A stretch of DNA of 64,000 nt from Lewinellaceae bacterium. GTDB lineage: Bacteria; Bacteroidota; Bacteroidia; Chitinophagales; Saprospiraceae. Below the pieces are notes generated by a model. That model worked only from the letters and a program-made list of their open reading frames with translations. It did not search any database and was not told the DNA's origin. Made by a program: the position numbers and the translations under genes. Location: assembly GCA_947476195.1 (NCBI GenBank), contig CANJPT010000002.1, positions 39,837 to 103,836 on the forward strand. Reading direction: 5' to 3'. This document shows, piece by piece, positions 36,003-44,897 of the stretch (positions are counted from its first letter, which is position 1; every line of letters starts with the position of its first letter).

Positions 36003-36935
36003 CTATCGGGCCAATGCTTCAAAACTATTATTCAGGTAAACAGTGATCATATCCTTTCGATATTGTCTGGAGTATACGTCATTGTTCACAATACGCGATT
36101 TTTTGACCGCTTTCCGGATCAATTCCTTTGGATCATCTCCTACCTTTCCGGTGATAACTACCGGCTTTGGATCAACGCCCCCCAGCACAATTTTGATCTT
36201 CCCCTGCCGGTCTGTGGTGACTACAGTTGTTAGCGAACTAAATTCCAACGTTTCGCGCTGGCGCAATTTTTTAAAAACAGACCGGAACCCTCGATCGAGC
36301 GGAATTTCGATGGATTTTATCAGCGTAGTTTTATTGAATTTCCTGGGTTGGATACCATCGCCAGTGTAGATCTCCTCGAGGGGAACGACGTACGCTGCAT
36401 CCTTCTCCAAAACAGAGATCGTAGCATCCAAACTGATCAGGGCAATCGCGGTATCGGAAGCAAATTTGGAGAAACAATTTTCTGTTCCCCCGGTAGCAAT
36501 GCAAATGTCCCCCTTGCATTTCAGGCAGTATCCAACTGCTTCGCGCCACCATTCTGTTTGGTTGAAAAAGGAGCAGCGGTTTTCGCATAATACATTGCCG
36601 CCAATAGTGGCTGTTTTGCGGATAACCGGTGAAGCAACCGCTTGTGCAGCTTCAAGCAAGACCGGGAACTCCACAGCAAGCACGGGATAATTTTTTAACT
36701 CGTCCAGACAAACCAAAGCCCCGATACTCAGGCAATGATCCAGCGTCTGCACCTGCCTCATTTCTCCGATCCCGGTCAGGTCAATCAGGCAGGAACTGGT
36801 TTCAGTTTCCTGAAATTTGTTGACAATCACGTCAGTACCGCCTGCCAGATAGCGAAAGTCGTTTTCGTGTCCGGCGGCCAATTGTACGGCCTCTCCGATC
36901 GATTGAGGCCGAAAATATGTTTTTTCAATATTCAT
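36003..36935 (-). CDS. hcrB: 4-hydroxybenzoyl-CoA reductase, beta (FAD, extra 4Fe-4S) subunit
   Basis: 310-aa FAD subunit of a xanthine-oxidase-family enzyme. AGGTDV (31-36) and TIGGN (110-114) bind FAD. Between them and the C-terminal domain is an insertion with C117, C121, C137, C140, C145 and C154 (CENRCSFFN, GYCLKCKGDIC, TENC). This matches the [4Fe-4S]-binding loop unique to HcrB of Thauera, whose ligands I recall as C122, C138, C146 and C155. The extra cluster lets the enzyme run towards reduction, removing the phenolic hydroxyl from 4-hydroxybenzoyl-CoA. It lies one base downstream of the fused hcrC-hcrA gene. Confidence 0.9.
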   Translation of the reverse strand: MNIEKTYFRPQSIGEAVQLAAGHENDFRYLAGGTDVIVNKFQETETSSCLIDLTGIGEMRQVQTLDHCLSIGALVCLDELKNYPVLAVEFPVLLEAAQAVASPVIRKTATIGGNVLCENRCSFFNQTEWWREAVGYCLKCKGDICIATGGTENCFSKFASDTAIALISLDATISVLEKDAAYVVPLEEIYTGDGIQPRKFNKTTLIKSIEIPLDRGFRSVFKKLRQRETLEFSSLTTVVTTDRQGKIKIVLGGVDPKPVVITGKVGDDPKELIRKAVKKSRIVNNDVYSRQYRKDMITVYLNNSFEALAR

Positions 36936-36936
36936 A

Positions 36937-39732
36937 TCAGGCCAGGTTTGATTCTGAAGAAACTTCTGTCTTTTTAATTTCGCTCATTTGGCGAAGCACC
37001 TCTTCTGCATCGATCGGAAGTTTGGTGATACGCACGCCTATTGCATTAAAAATAGCATTCGTGACCGCCGGGATCACAGGATGCAATGCACCTTCCCCAC
37101 ACTCCTTGGCCCCAAACGGGCCTTCAGGGTCTATGGTCTCAATGATGTTGGTGTGTATATCCGGGGTATCGAGGCTGGTCGGTATCTTATAATCAAGAAA
37201 ATTGTTGTTAACCAGTAGTCCGTTGAAATAGCGCATCTGTTCAGTCAATGCCTGACCAAGACCCATGTGCCACGAACCTTCCAACTGGCCCTCCACAGCC
37301 ATTGGATTAATGGCTTTTCCACAATCATGCGCACCCCAAACCTGGAGTACTTTAACCTGGCCAGTGTCTGCGTCCACCTGTACTTCAGCGACACAGGCGC
37401 CAAAACTGTACGAAGGACTCAGGCCCGCACCAGCTCCTTTAAAATCACCACCCAACTTTGGCGAGATGTATTTACCACTCACATTGACGGCGCCCCGCCC
37501 TGCAATGAGCAGATCGACGGCCTCGATCCAGGACAGGTCTACAGATCTGTCATTCGAAAAGACGCGACTGCCGACAAGATTCAATTCTGATTCTTGTATC
37601 TCTTTATGGGCAGATACGGCAGTGAGAATCTCAGATTTGAGATTTTCTGCCGCGTCCTTAGCTGCATTACCTGCCATAAAGGTCACACGGCTGGAATAAC
37701 TGCCTAAGTCTACGGGCGTTAGCAAGGTATCCGCAGCCAGCACGAAGATCAATTCCGGATCAATTCCAAGCACTTCAGCTACCATAATGACTAACATGGT
37801 ATCGCTGCCCTGTCCGATGTCGCTTGCACCGGAAGTTACCAGCACCCGCCCGTCAAAATCGACTTTGAGGTGGACGACCGATTGTGGCAATTCATTCCAA
37901 ATGATTGGCAAAGCACTGCCGCTGATAAAAAAACCACAAGCGAGCCCAAGGCCATGCCCCGGTGGCAGTTTCCCGATACGTTCTTTCCACCCCGACTGTT
38001 CCATGACCTTTTGCAGAGATTCACGGCTACCGTTCGAGGTGATACGGTATTGTCCAACGGTGAGCGTATTGGCGTCCAGAAAATTTTTCATCCGCATCTC
38101 GCCTGGATCCATCTGGATTCTGTGTGCCAGATCATCGATGAGAGACTCGACCGCAAATCTGGAATTGACGGCTCCGTGACCACGCATGGCGCCACATTGT
38201 GGTTTGTTGGTATAAACCCGGAATGTCCGGAAGCCAAAGTTGTCCAATTTATAAGGCGCTTGAAGGAGCACCCCGTTATAATAGGAAGTAACGACCCCAA
38301 AGCTTCCATACGCGCCTCCGTCTATGGCAATGTCGGCATCCAGTACCTGAATGATGCCTTCCAGGGAAATCCCCATTTCCACGGTCATTTTTGATGGGTG
38401 CCGGCCGTGATTGGTCAGAAACACCTCTTCTCGCGTGAGCCGCACCCGTACGGGCCGACCAGTTTTACGTGCAAGATGGGCGATGATGACCTCATGCGGG
38501 AAAGGGTCGCTCTTGCCCCCGAATCCGCCACCTACGTATGGTTTGATAACCCGGACCCTGCTGAGAGGCACACCCATGACTTTGGCCAGGCTTCGATGCA
38601 GGTAATGGGGAACCTGAGTGGCGGTGTGCATGGTCAACCCATTTTCATCCCAATATGCTGTCGCTGCATGTGGCTCTGTAAATCCATGGTTGACCCCTTG
38701 AAATTCGAAGGTCATTTTGGAGCTCAGGTCCGCATCCCGCAATCCCTGTTGCTGATCGCCGAAACGGAGCTCAGCCTTTTTGTGAACGTTGTTATTGAAT
38801 TTGCCGTAGTCATGAATTTTTTCGCAATCGCCTATATCATTGAGTGAATCGTCAATCGTTAAAAATGCTTTGATCGGGCGATATTTTACCCTGATCAACT
38901 TGCAGGCTTCAGCTGCAATGGATGCTGTATCGGCAGCGACGGCGGCGACGATCTCACCCAGATAGCGTGTTTTTTCAATGGCCATTGCTGTCTCATCCTG
39001 GGAGATTGGCAGTACCCCGAATTTGACCGGGAGTTCCGGGCCGGTGGCTATGTAATGAACACCCTCCAATTTCAACGCTTCTGAAAGATCAATGTCCTCA
39101 ATTTTAGCATGCGGATAAATGCTGCGCAGGAATTTGCAATTCAAGGCATTTTTTATGCGCAGGTCGTCTGCATATTCAGCGATACCACAGACTTTTTTGC
39201 CAGCTTCGATATAGGGCCTGGATACGCCCACAGCGGAAGCGCCTGCCTGTCGGACCGCTGGTTTTGATTCCGGTGTCCCGGCAGCGTATGAAGCCACTGC
39301 TTCAATGATTTTTTTGTAGCCCGTGCAGCGGCACAGATTTCCGGACAGCGCCTCTTTGATCTCCTGGATCGAGGGATTGGGATGATTGTTCACAAAATCC
39401 AGGGCGGTCAGCACCATGCCAGGGGTACAGAATCCGCATTGAATAGCTCCTTTTCCCACGAATTTTTGCTGAAGCGCATGCAGTGCTCCATTTTGGGCCA
39501 GTGCTTCAATGGTAGTAATTTCAGCGTTGTGGAAGCGAAGGGCCGGCGTGATGCAGCTCAATACCGGTTTGCCGGCAGCCAGCACGGTGCAGGCGCCACA
39601 GGTACCCTGCTCGCAGCCTATTTTAGTGCCGGTCAGGCCAATTTTGTCACGTAGGACGGCAGACAGCATCTCGTGGCTTTCCACCAGAAGTTCGTGTTGT
39701 TTACCGTTAATTTTGAGCTTGATCCGTTCCAT
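36937..39732 (-). CDS. hcrA: 4-hydroxybenzoyl-CoA reductase, fused gamma-alpha (2Fe-2S + molybdenum) subunit
   Basis: 931 aa combining two subunits that are separate in Thauera. Residues 1-155 are HcrC-like: C40, C45, C48 and C60 (CEQGTCGAC) bind the plant-type 2Fe-2S cluster; C99, C102, C134 and C136 (CGFC, CRC) the second. Residues about 170-925 are the molybdopterin subunit, with YVGGGFGGKSDPFPHEV and the active-site Glu in GAKECGEGAL. With HcrB this reduces 4-hydroxybenzoyl-CoA to benzoyl-CoA. The closest alternative would be another Mo-hydroxylase of the family, but the HcrB partner with its Cys loop and the bcr neighbours argue for the reductase. Confidence 0.88.
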   Translation of the reverse strand: MERIKLKINGKQHELLVESHEMLSAVLRDKIGLTGTKIGCEQGTCGACTVLAAGKPVLSCITPALRFHNAEITTIEALAQNGALHALQQKFVGKGAIQCGFCTPGMVLTALDFVNNHPNPSIQEIKEALSGNLCRCTGYKKIIEAVASYAAGTPESKPAVRQAGASAVGVSRPYIEAGKKVCGIAEYADDLRIKNALNCKFLRSIYPHAKIEDIDLSEALKLEGVHYIATGPELPVKFGVLPISQDETAMAIEKTRYLGEIVAAVAADTASIAAEACKLIRVKYRPIKAFLTIDDSLNDIGDCEKIHDYGKFNNNVHKKAELRFGDQQQGLRDADLSSKMTFEFQGVNHGFTEPHAATAYWDENGLTMHTATQVPHYLHRSLAKVMGVPLSRVRVIKPYVGGGFGGKSDPFPHEVIIAHLARKTGRPVRVRLTREEVFLTNHGRHPSKMTVEMGISLEGIIQVLDADIAIDGGAYGSFGVVTSYYNGVLLQAPYKLDNFGFRTFRVYTNKPQCGAMRGHGAVNSRFAVESLIDDLAHRIQMDPGEMRMKNFLDANTLTVGQYRITSNGSRESLQKVMEQSGWKERIGKLPPGHGLGLACGFFISGSALPIIWNELPQSVVHLKVDFDGRVLVTSGASDIGQGSDTMLVIMVAEVLGIDPELIFVLAADTLLTPVDLGSYSSRVTFMAGNAAKDAAENLKSEILTAVSAHKEIQESELNLVGSRVFSNDRSVDLSWIEAVDLLIAGRGAVNVSGKYISPKLGGDFKGAGAGLSPSYSFGACVAEVQVDADTGQVKVLQVWGAHDCGKAINPMAVEGQLEGSWHMGLGQALTEQMRYFNGLLVNNNFLDYKIPTSLDTPDIHTNIIETIDPEGPFGAKECGEGALHPVIPAVTNAIFNAIGVRITKLPIDAEEVLRQMSEIKKTEVSSESNLA

Positions 39733-39762
39733 TACAAGGTCGTTTTAGTACCTGCGCTGTTT

Positions 39763-40503
39763 TCAGCCGCCGGCTCCGATGCTTTTGCCGCCATCCACAT
39801 AAATCGTCTGGCCAGTGATAAAATGAGTTTGAGGGGAAGCCAGAAAAGCGACGGCATTGGCCACGTCTTCAGGCTTTCCCATGGTTCTGGTCGGTTGGGC
39901 TTGTATCAATTTTTGGAGCACATCCGGTTCCAGGTTCCGGGTCAGGGTGGTATCAATCAGTCCCGGGGCAATGGTATTTACGTACACGTTGTATTTTCCA
40001 AGCTCCAACGCCAGGGCACGGCCCATACCTACCACGCCCGCTTTAGAAGCGGAGTAATTGGTTTGACCACGATTGCCCAACCAGGCACGTGAGGCGATGT
40101 TAATAATGCGCCCGCTGTTTTGACGTTTCATCAGACGGGCCGCTTCCTTGCAAAGGAGCCAGGGGCCTTTCAGATTCACGCTAATCACCAGATCAAAATC
40201 CTCGGCGGGCATGTTCCAGATCATATTGTCTCGGATGATCCCTGCATTGTTCACCAGTACCTCCAAGCGTCCAAATTTCTGGTCAATTTTGTCAAACAAA
40301 GCGTTTATGCCAGATTCACTGGTAACATCCACTGCTTCAAACGAAAGCTGGTTTTCCCCAAACACCGCAACAAGTTCCTGACCGCCTACCGCATCAATAT
40401 CAGCAGCTATGACAAAATAGTCATCGCTGATCAATCGCTCCACAATTGCCCGGCCGATTCCTTTTGCAGCGCCCGTAACTACTGCGATCCTTTTGCTTGT
40501 CAT
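39763..40503 (-). CDS. Short-chain dehydrogenase/reductase
   Basis: 246-aa classical SDR: NAD(P) loop TGAAKGIGRAI (11-21), NNAG followed by IIRDN, catalytic Ser in INIASRAWLG and Tyr-Lys in YSASKAG. The C-terminus ends with the common TGQTIYVDGG. It resembles FabG/3-hydroxyacyl reductases. It overlaps the MocA-XdhC gene by 4 bp and precedes the hcr genes by 30 bp, so it belongs to the aromatic operon. It may oxidise a 3-hydroxyacyl-CoA or an alicyclic alcohol intermediate; the substrate is not visible in the sequence. Confidence 0.82.
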   Translation of the reverse strand: MTSKRIAVVTGAAKGIGRAIVERLISDDYFVIAADIDAVGGQELVAVFGENQLSFEAVDVTSESGINALFDKIDQKFGRLEVLVNNAGIIRDNMIWNMPAEDFDLVISVNLKGPWLLCKEAARLMKRQNSGRIINIASRAWLGNRGQTNYSASKAGVVGMGRALALELGKYNVYVNTIAPGLIDTTLTRNLEPDVLQKLIQAQPTRTMGKPEDVANAVAFLASPQTHFITGQTIYVDGGKSIGAGG

Positions 40504-41876
40504 ATGGTTACCTTACGTTTTACTTCGATCAATTTGGCCAATATACTGACTGCGATTTCCTGCGGCGTTTCTGCGCCTATGTCGAGGCCTATTGGCATAT
40601 CAATTCGGTCCAGTACTGCTGCTGTTGCGATTCCTGAATCCCGGAACCTCTTTTTAGTTATCAGTATCTTCCGGCGACTACCGATCATGCCGAGATAGGC
40701 ATGCTGCTTTCCAAGACAATAAGCAAGAATTTTTCGGTCTGTGTCGTGGTTGTATGTCAGGATGACAATGCTGGTATATTCGTCGAAGGACAAAGCATTG
40801 AGGGCCTGGTCAAAATCTGCACAGAGGATTTTGACGCCCGGTTTATTGATCTGCCCGATATATTCTTCCCGATCATCCACCACGGTTATGTCGAAATCCA
40901 TGTCCGCAGCGTAGTTTGAAAGTGCTTGACCCGTATGACCAGCCCCGAAGATGTACAGCTTATTTTTCCTAATAATTGGCTCAATAAAGATGTCCACCGT
41001 TCCGCCGCAGCACATTTCGTGTTGTTGGAGTAATTCGTGCCGAAACAGTTTAGGCTTATTTTGTCCGATCACCTCCAGGGCATCTTCGGTCACTTTTTTC
41101 TCCAGATGGCCGCCTCCGATACTGCCAAATAATCTCCCGCTTTTACTCACGATCATTTTGGCCCCGGCCTTTCGGGGCGTGGAACCTTTGGTGGCCACTA
41201 CGATACACAGCGCGAGCGGTTCAAGGATTGCTGCCTGTATCAATTCAATGTCAGCATAACTACTCAGATTGGGATGCTTTTCGGAAAGCAAATAAGCTGC
41301 CCAATCCTGCTTTGTATTCAGATTGTGCATTACGTTGGTAGCTCCGGCATCCACAGTTATTTTTTCAAAGCGCTTCAATTCATCCCTCAGGATCCAGGTC
41401 CCGGAGCGAAGAGACCTGAGATGCTCCAGAATGCGCGGGCCGATTAGTACCGGATGACCATTTTCACCTTTGAAGGCCGGCACTACATATTGCTCCGGGT
41501 TAAGCACCCCGACCATGTTGCTGATCAAGGCTGTATCCAGTGCAGGATTGTCAATATTGTGGATAAAACAACCTCCTTCCACCTTCAGGTTCTCCAAACC
41601 GATCTGCAGGGAATACGCCCGGTCGCGTTCTGGAAAATCATTTTTGACCAACAAAGTTTTTTCAGAGAGATTATCCAATGTGGCCCGCCATTCTTTTGTG
41701 TAAAGCCCGGCATTTAGCACCAAAACAGACTTCAAAACCCCTGCTGATCGATAAATCGAAAGCAGTTTTTCGGACAAAGTTTGCCCATTAAGCTGCAGAA
41801 ACGCCTTTGGAAAACCCATCCGGGAGGAGCTTCCGCCGCTTAAAATCAAGGCACCTATGTCGAGATTATTTGTCAT
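40500..41876 (-). CDS. MocA-XdhC fusion: molybdenum-cofactor cytidylyltransferase and Mo-enzyme maturation factor
   Basis: 458-aa two-domain protein. Residues 1-about 195 are a MobA/MocA-type nucleotidyltransferase with ILSGGSSSRMGFPK (11-24) and GENGHPVLIGPRI. Residues about 205-455 are XdhC-like: the domain signature VATKGSTPRKAGAKM, SIGGGHLEK, CCGGTVDIFIEP, and a Rossmann part IFGAGHTGQAL. MocA makes molybdopterin cytosine dinucleotide and XdhC sulfurates and inserts the cofactor, so one polypeptide could serve the adjacent 4-hydroxybenzoyl-CoA reductase, which needs exactly this cofactor form in Thauera. It overlaps the downstream SDR gene by 4 bp. Confidence 0.87.
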   Translation of the reverse strand: MTNNLDIGALILSGGSSSRMGFPKAFLQLNGQTLSEKLLSIYRSAGVLKSVLVLNAGLYTKEWRATLDNLSEKTLLVKNDFPERDRAYSLQIGLENLKVEGGCFIHNIDNPALDTALISNMVGVLNPEQYVVPAFKGENGHPVLIGPRILEHLRSLRSGTWILRDELKRFEKITVDAGATNVMHNLNTKQDWAAYLLSEKHPNLSSYADIELIQAAILEPLALCIVVATKGSTPRKAGAKMIVSKSGRLFGSIGGGHLEKKVTEDALEVIGQNKPKLFRHELLQQHEMCCGGTVDIFIEPIIRKNKLYIFGAGHTGQALSNYAADMDFDITVVDDREEYIGQINKPGVKILCADFDQALNALSFDEYTSIVILTYNHDTDRKILAYCLGKQHAYLGMIGSRRKILITKKRFRDSGIATAAVLDRIDMPIGLDIGAETPQEIAVSILAKLIEVKRKVTI

Positions 41877-41885
41877 ATAAAGCGC

Positions 41886-42659
41886 TTAAGCATTGGTCCA
41901 AATTGGTTTCCTTTTTTCAATAAATGCAGCAATACCTTCATTGGCATCTGCCGTGTTCATCAATTGATTTACATATATTGACTCCAGCTGTGGCAGGAAA
42001 TTTCCGAGTACATGGTTGAATTTTATGCGCGCAGCCCGTACGGCAAATCGCAAGGAAGCAGCACTTTTGGGCAGAATGTATTGCTCAATCCAGGCATCTG
42101 TACCAGACTGTAATTCGGTCTTGTTTTCAAATATCCTGTTTATCAGCCCGAAGGATTCCGCTTCTTCCGCCTCAATAATTCTTCCTGTGAGCAGCAAGTC
42201 TTCTGCACGCGACAGGCCTATTTTTTCCGGTAAAAGGATCGAGGCGGGTGGAGGGAACACGCCCAACGTGATTTCTGGTTGTCCGAGCCTGGCCGTTTTG
42301 TCAGCAAACATCTGGTTGCACATTAGTGCGAGTTCCAGTCCGCCACCCAGGCATTGGCCGCTGATTTTGGCCAAGCTGGGAATGGATAATTCACGTAGGC
42401 TTAGAAACAAGCGGTGAAATCCGCGCAGCATGGTGGCTGCGAATTCTTTTTGATGCTCTTCTACGCTCGCGCCAAAAGAGAAATGTTTTCCGGCGCCTTC
42501 AAAAGTGATGAGTTTCAATTCGCAGTTTTGGCTAAAGCGGTCCAATTGCGTCTGTAATTGCTCCATCATAAGGTAGTCCAAAACATTTCCATTTTCGTCC
42601 TGCAGGACAATTTTAGCGACGGATCCGCCGTGTGTATACTCAACATTGATCTTTTCCAT
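41886..42659 (-). CDS. dch: Cyclohexa-1,5-diene-1-carbonyl-CoA hydratase
   Basis: 257-aa crotonase-fold enzyme. GKHFSFGASVEEHQ (about 57-70) is the signature I associate with Dch/BadK-type dienoyl-CoA hydratases, and GQCLGGGLELALMCNQMFAD forms the second oxyanion loop. It adds water to the product of benzoyl-CoA reductase, giving 6-hydroxycyclohex-1-ene-1-carbonyl-CoA. It sits 6 bp after oah and close to had, which take the next two steps, so the assignment is well supported. General enoyl-CoA hydratase activity is the fallback. Confidence 0.88.
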   Translation of the reverse strand: MEKINVEYTHGGSVAKIVLQDENGNVLDYLMMEQLQTQLDRFSQNCELKLITFEGAGKHFSFGASVEEHQKEFAATMLRGFHRLFLSLRELSIPSLAKISGQCLGGGLELALMCNQMFADKTARLGQPEITLGVFPPPASILLPEKIGLSRAEDLLLTGRIIEAEEAESFGLINRIFENKTELQSGTDAWIEQYILPKSAASLRFAVRAARIKFNHVLGNFLPQLESIYVNQLMNTADANEGIAAFIEKRKPIWTNA

Positions 42660-42665
42660 AATCGG

Positions 42666-43790
42666 TCAAACCGTTTCGATTTTGTATTGTGGTGAGGTGC
42701 TTATGAGCAATTCTTCATTCCATTCTGCGCCCTCCGCGAGCAATTGGCGGAGTTTGATAAAATCAATTTCCCGATCATGCTTTGGTCCTTCATTGAAGGC
42801 CCTAAAGCCGGCTTTGGCTTCGGTCATCATATTGAGGGCCAGCCATTCGCGACTGCTTTCTTTGTTTTTATCCCAGTGCTCGAGTTTTTTCTTGCGCATC
42901 TCAGACAGCGTTTTGGCCATGCAGTTTGGGAAGGTGTGGAGCAATTTGGCGACTAATTTGTTCACTGTCTCGTCCAACTTAGTCAGGTCCAGAGTTCCTT
43001 TGGCCATTAGTTCCTTTCCCTTTTGAAGTTCCTCCCCCGTTTTCTGAGTGCCGAAAATGATCCGGCCAAATTCATCTGCATAGCGGTCAATATTGACCAA
43101 AGGATTGGGCACAAATTGCCCATCCACTTTTAGCACAGGAGCTATGTCTGTGATCAAACCCAACTGATAGGCCTGATGGGCTGTCCAGGGTTCGCAAAGA
43201 GTCAGGGAAGCCATGGCGCGTTCGATGCCTACGAACAAGTGCAAGAAATCCGTAGCGCCGCCGATGGCAGCACTACCGTGTTTAGGGCCAGCCTGACCGA
43301 ATCGGGCGAGGTCAGAAGCAATAGTAAAATCCGCAGCCATACCAATTTCTTGTCCACCGCCAATACGCATACCGTTGACCCGGCAAATGACCGGCTTCTC
43401 ACATTTTAGGATGGCGCTCACCATATCGTTGAACAAACGCATGTATTGTGCGTATTCCTGTGGATTGCCTGCATAATACTCGGCGTATTCCTTGGTGTTA
43501 CCGCCTGTGCAAAAGGCTTTATCCCCAACCGCAGTGAAAATCACAGCTACTACACTCCTGTCGTTAGAGGCTTCGCCAAAGGCGAGTATGACCTCCTTGA
43601 CAGCACGGGTGGTATAGGAGTTAAACTGTTGTGGGTTGTTCAAAACGATCCAGGCGTTGTAAAGCCCTGAAACAGGTGTGCCGCCATGATCCAGACACGG
43701 GCGCCTTTCAAAAATAATATCGGTGTACTCGTGTTCCGTCAGGTTATGGTCTTTAAGTTTAGTCATGGCAACTGCATTTTGGATGTACAA
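42666..43790 (-). CDS. oah: 6-oxocyclohex-1-ene-1-carbonyl-CoA hydrolase (ring-opening, Oah/BamA)
   Basis: 374-aa crotonase-superfamily hydrolase that opens the alicyclic ring to 3-hydroxypimelyl-CoA. Characteristic features are LDHGGTPVSGLYNAWIVLNN near the start, FCTGGNTKEYAEYYAGNPQE, and AGPKHGSAAIGGATDFLHLF, which are typical of Oah/BamA and not of ordinary hydratases. BamA is the usual marker gene for anaerobic aromatic degradation, and length and motifs fit. A second Met at residue 9 (MTKLKDHNLTEHEY) is an alternative start. It lies 8 bp after had. Confidence 0.93.
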   Translation of the reverse strand: MYIQNAVAMTKLKDHNLTEHEYTDIIFERRPCLDHGGTPVSGLYNAWIVLNNPQQFNSYTTRAVKEVILAFGEASNDRSVVAVIFTAVGDKAFCTGGNTKEYAEYYAGNPQEYAQYMRLFNDMVSAILKCEKPVICRVNGMRIGGGQEIGMAADFTIASDLARFGQAGPKHGSAAIGGATDFLHLFVGIERAMASLTLCEPWTAHQAYQLGLITDIAPVLKVDGQFVPNPLVNIDRYADEFGRIIFGTQKTGEELQKGKELMAKGTLDLTKLDETVNKLVAKLLHTFPNCMAKTLSEMRKKKLEHWDKNKESSREWLALNMMTEAKAGFRAFNEGPKHDREIDFIKLRQLLAEGAEWNEELLISTSPQYKIETV

Positions 43791-43798
43791 TTTTGGAT

Positions 43799-44857
43799 TT
43801 ATCTAAAGTCTGGTACCAACACCGGACGTTTGTCGTATTTGTGTTCCAGGGCGTTTTGAAACACCTCATTGATCCTGCTCATTGGAAAGGTTTGTACAAA
43901 ATCCCGGATCTCCAACTGCCCGGAGGCGATCAGATCTATGACCGCCGGATAGAGTTCAGGTTTGCAGCCCCAGGTACCGATCAGTTTAGCATCGAAGGCC
44001 ATGAGGTTACTCAGCCGAACTTCCAGTTTGTCGAGGGTAAATCCGACGATACTCAGGGTAGCACTGTACGTGATCAAGCTGAAAGCCAGCGCCTGACCTG
44101 CGCTTGTGCCGGAAATTTCAAATATTTTCCAACCATATTTGGAAGCACCCAATTCACGGGCGATTTCTTTTACCCGGTTCTTTACTTCTTTGTGATCCAA
44201 ACCCTTGGAGTTCAGGGTAGCATCCACCCCATGCTTTTTTGCCACGGCTAATTTCTCCTCATTGAGGTCGATGGCCAGAACCCGGGCACCCATGATCTTT
44301 GCAATCAAAGCCCCATACATCCCAACACCTCCAATGCCGATGACAATGGCCAGATCGCCGGGCTCCAGTTCCGATTTTTGGACCACCTGATAAGGGGTAG
44401 AAATGGCATCGGCAATGACTGAAAGTTGTTCCAGTGGATATTTTTCTAAAATGCCATCCGGTACAGGGCATAGAAACTGATGCGGCACGACAATATGGGA
44501 AGCGAAACCGCCATGGAAATCATTGCCGGGCATTCGCTGGTTCTGGCAGATATTACTACGGCCTTTTTTGCACAGTTCGCAATATCCACAGGGCAGCACA
44601 GCTGGGATGATTACATTTTTACCAATCAACCCCACTGGGCCTTGTACGACGGAACCACTGATCTCGTGGCCCAGCGTAAGGGGCATTTCTTTTTTGGTAT
44701 GTACTCCATCATGCCAGAAGCTCAGATCGGTGTGGCAAACCCCACAGCCTGCAATTTTCACCAGAGCTTCGTCTTCCAGGATCGACGGTATCTCGGACTC
44801 CACTAAGGTGAAATCCTCCCGGAGTGCCGTCATTTGCCATTGTTTTATCTTTTCCAT
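43799..44857 (-). CDS. had: 6-hydroxycyclohex-1-ene-1-carbonyl-CoA dehydrogenase (Had)
   Basis: 352-aa zinc-dependent medium-chain dehydrogenase. The catalytic zinc site is CGVCHTDLSFWHDG and GHE. The structural zinc lobe is CGYCELCKKGRSNIC, four Cys. The NAD loop is GIGGVGMYGA. The C-terminus contains MAFDAKLIGTWGCKPELYP, a feature I recall from Had/BamQ-type enzymes. It oxidises the hydroxyl made by Dch, giving the 6-oxo compound opened by Oah. It lies 8 bp from oah, within the aromatic operon. Confidence 0.9.
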   Translation of the reverse strand: MEKIKQWQMTALREDFTLVESEIPSILEDEALVKIAGCGVCHTDLSFWHDGVHTKKEMPLTLGHEISGSVVQGPVGLIGKNVIIPAVLPCGYCELCKKGRSNICQNQRMPGNDFHGGFASHIVVPHQFLCPVPDGILEKYPLEQLSVIADAISTPYQVVQKSELEPGDLAIVIGIGGVGMYGALIAKIMGARVLAIDLNEEKLAVAKKHGVDATLNSKGLDHKEVKNRVKEIARELGASKYGWKIFEISGTSAGQALAFSLITYSATLSIVGFTLDKLEVRLSNLMAFDAKLIGTWGCKPELYPAVIDLIASGQLEIRDFVQTFPMSRINEVFQNALEHKYDKRPVLVPDFR

Positions 44858-44897
44858 TGCATATTCGTTGTCATCATCAGCGTTCCCACCAATAAGT

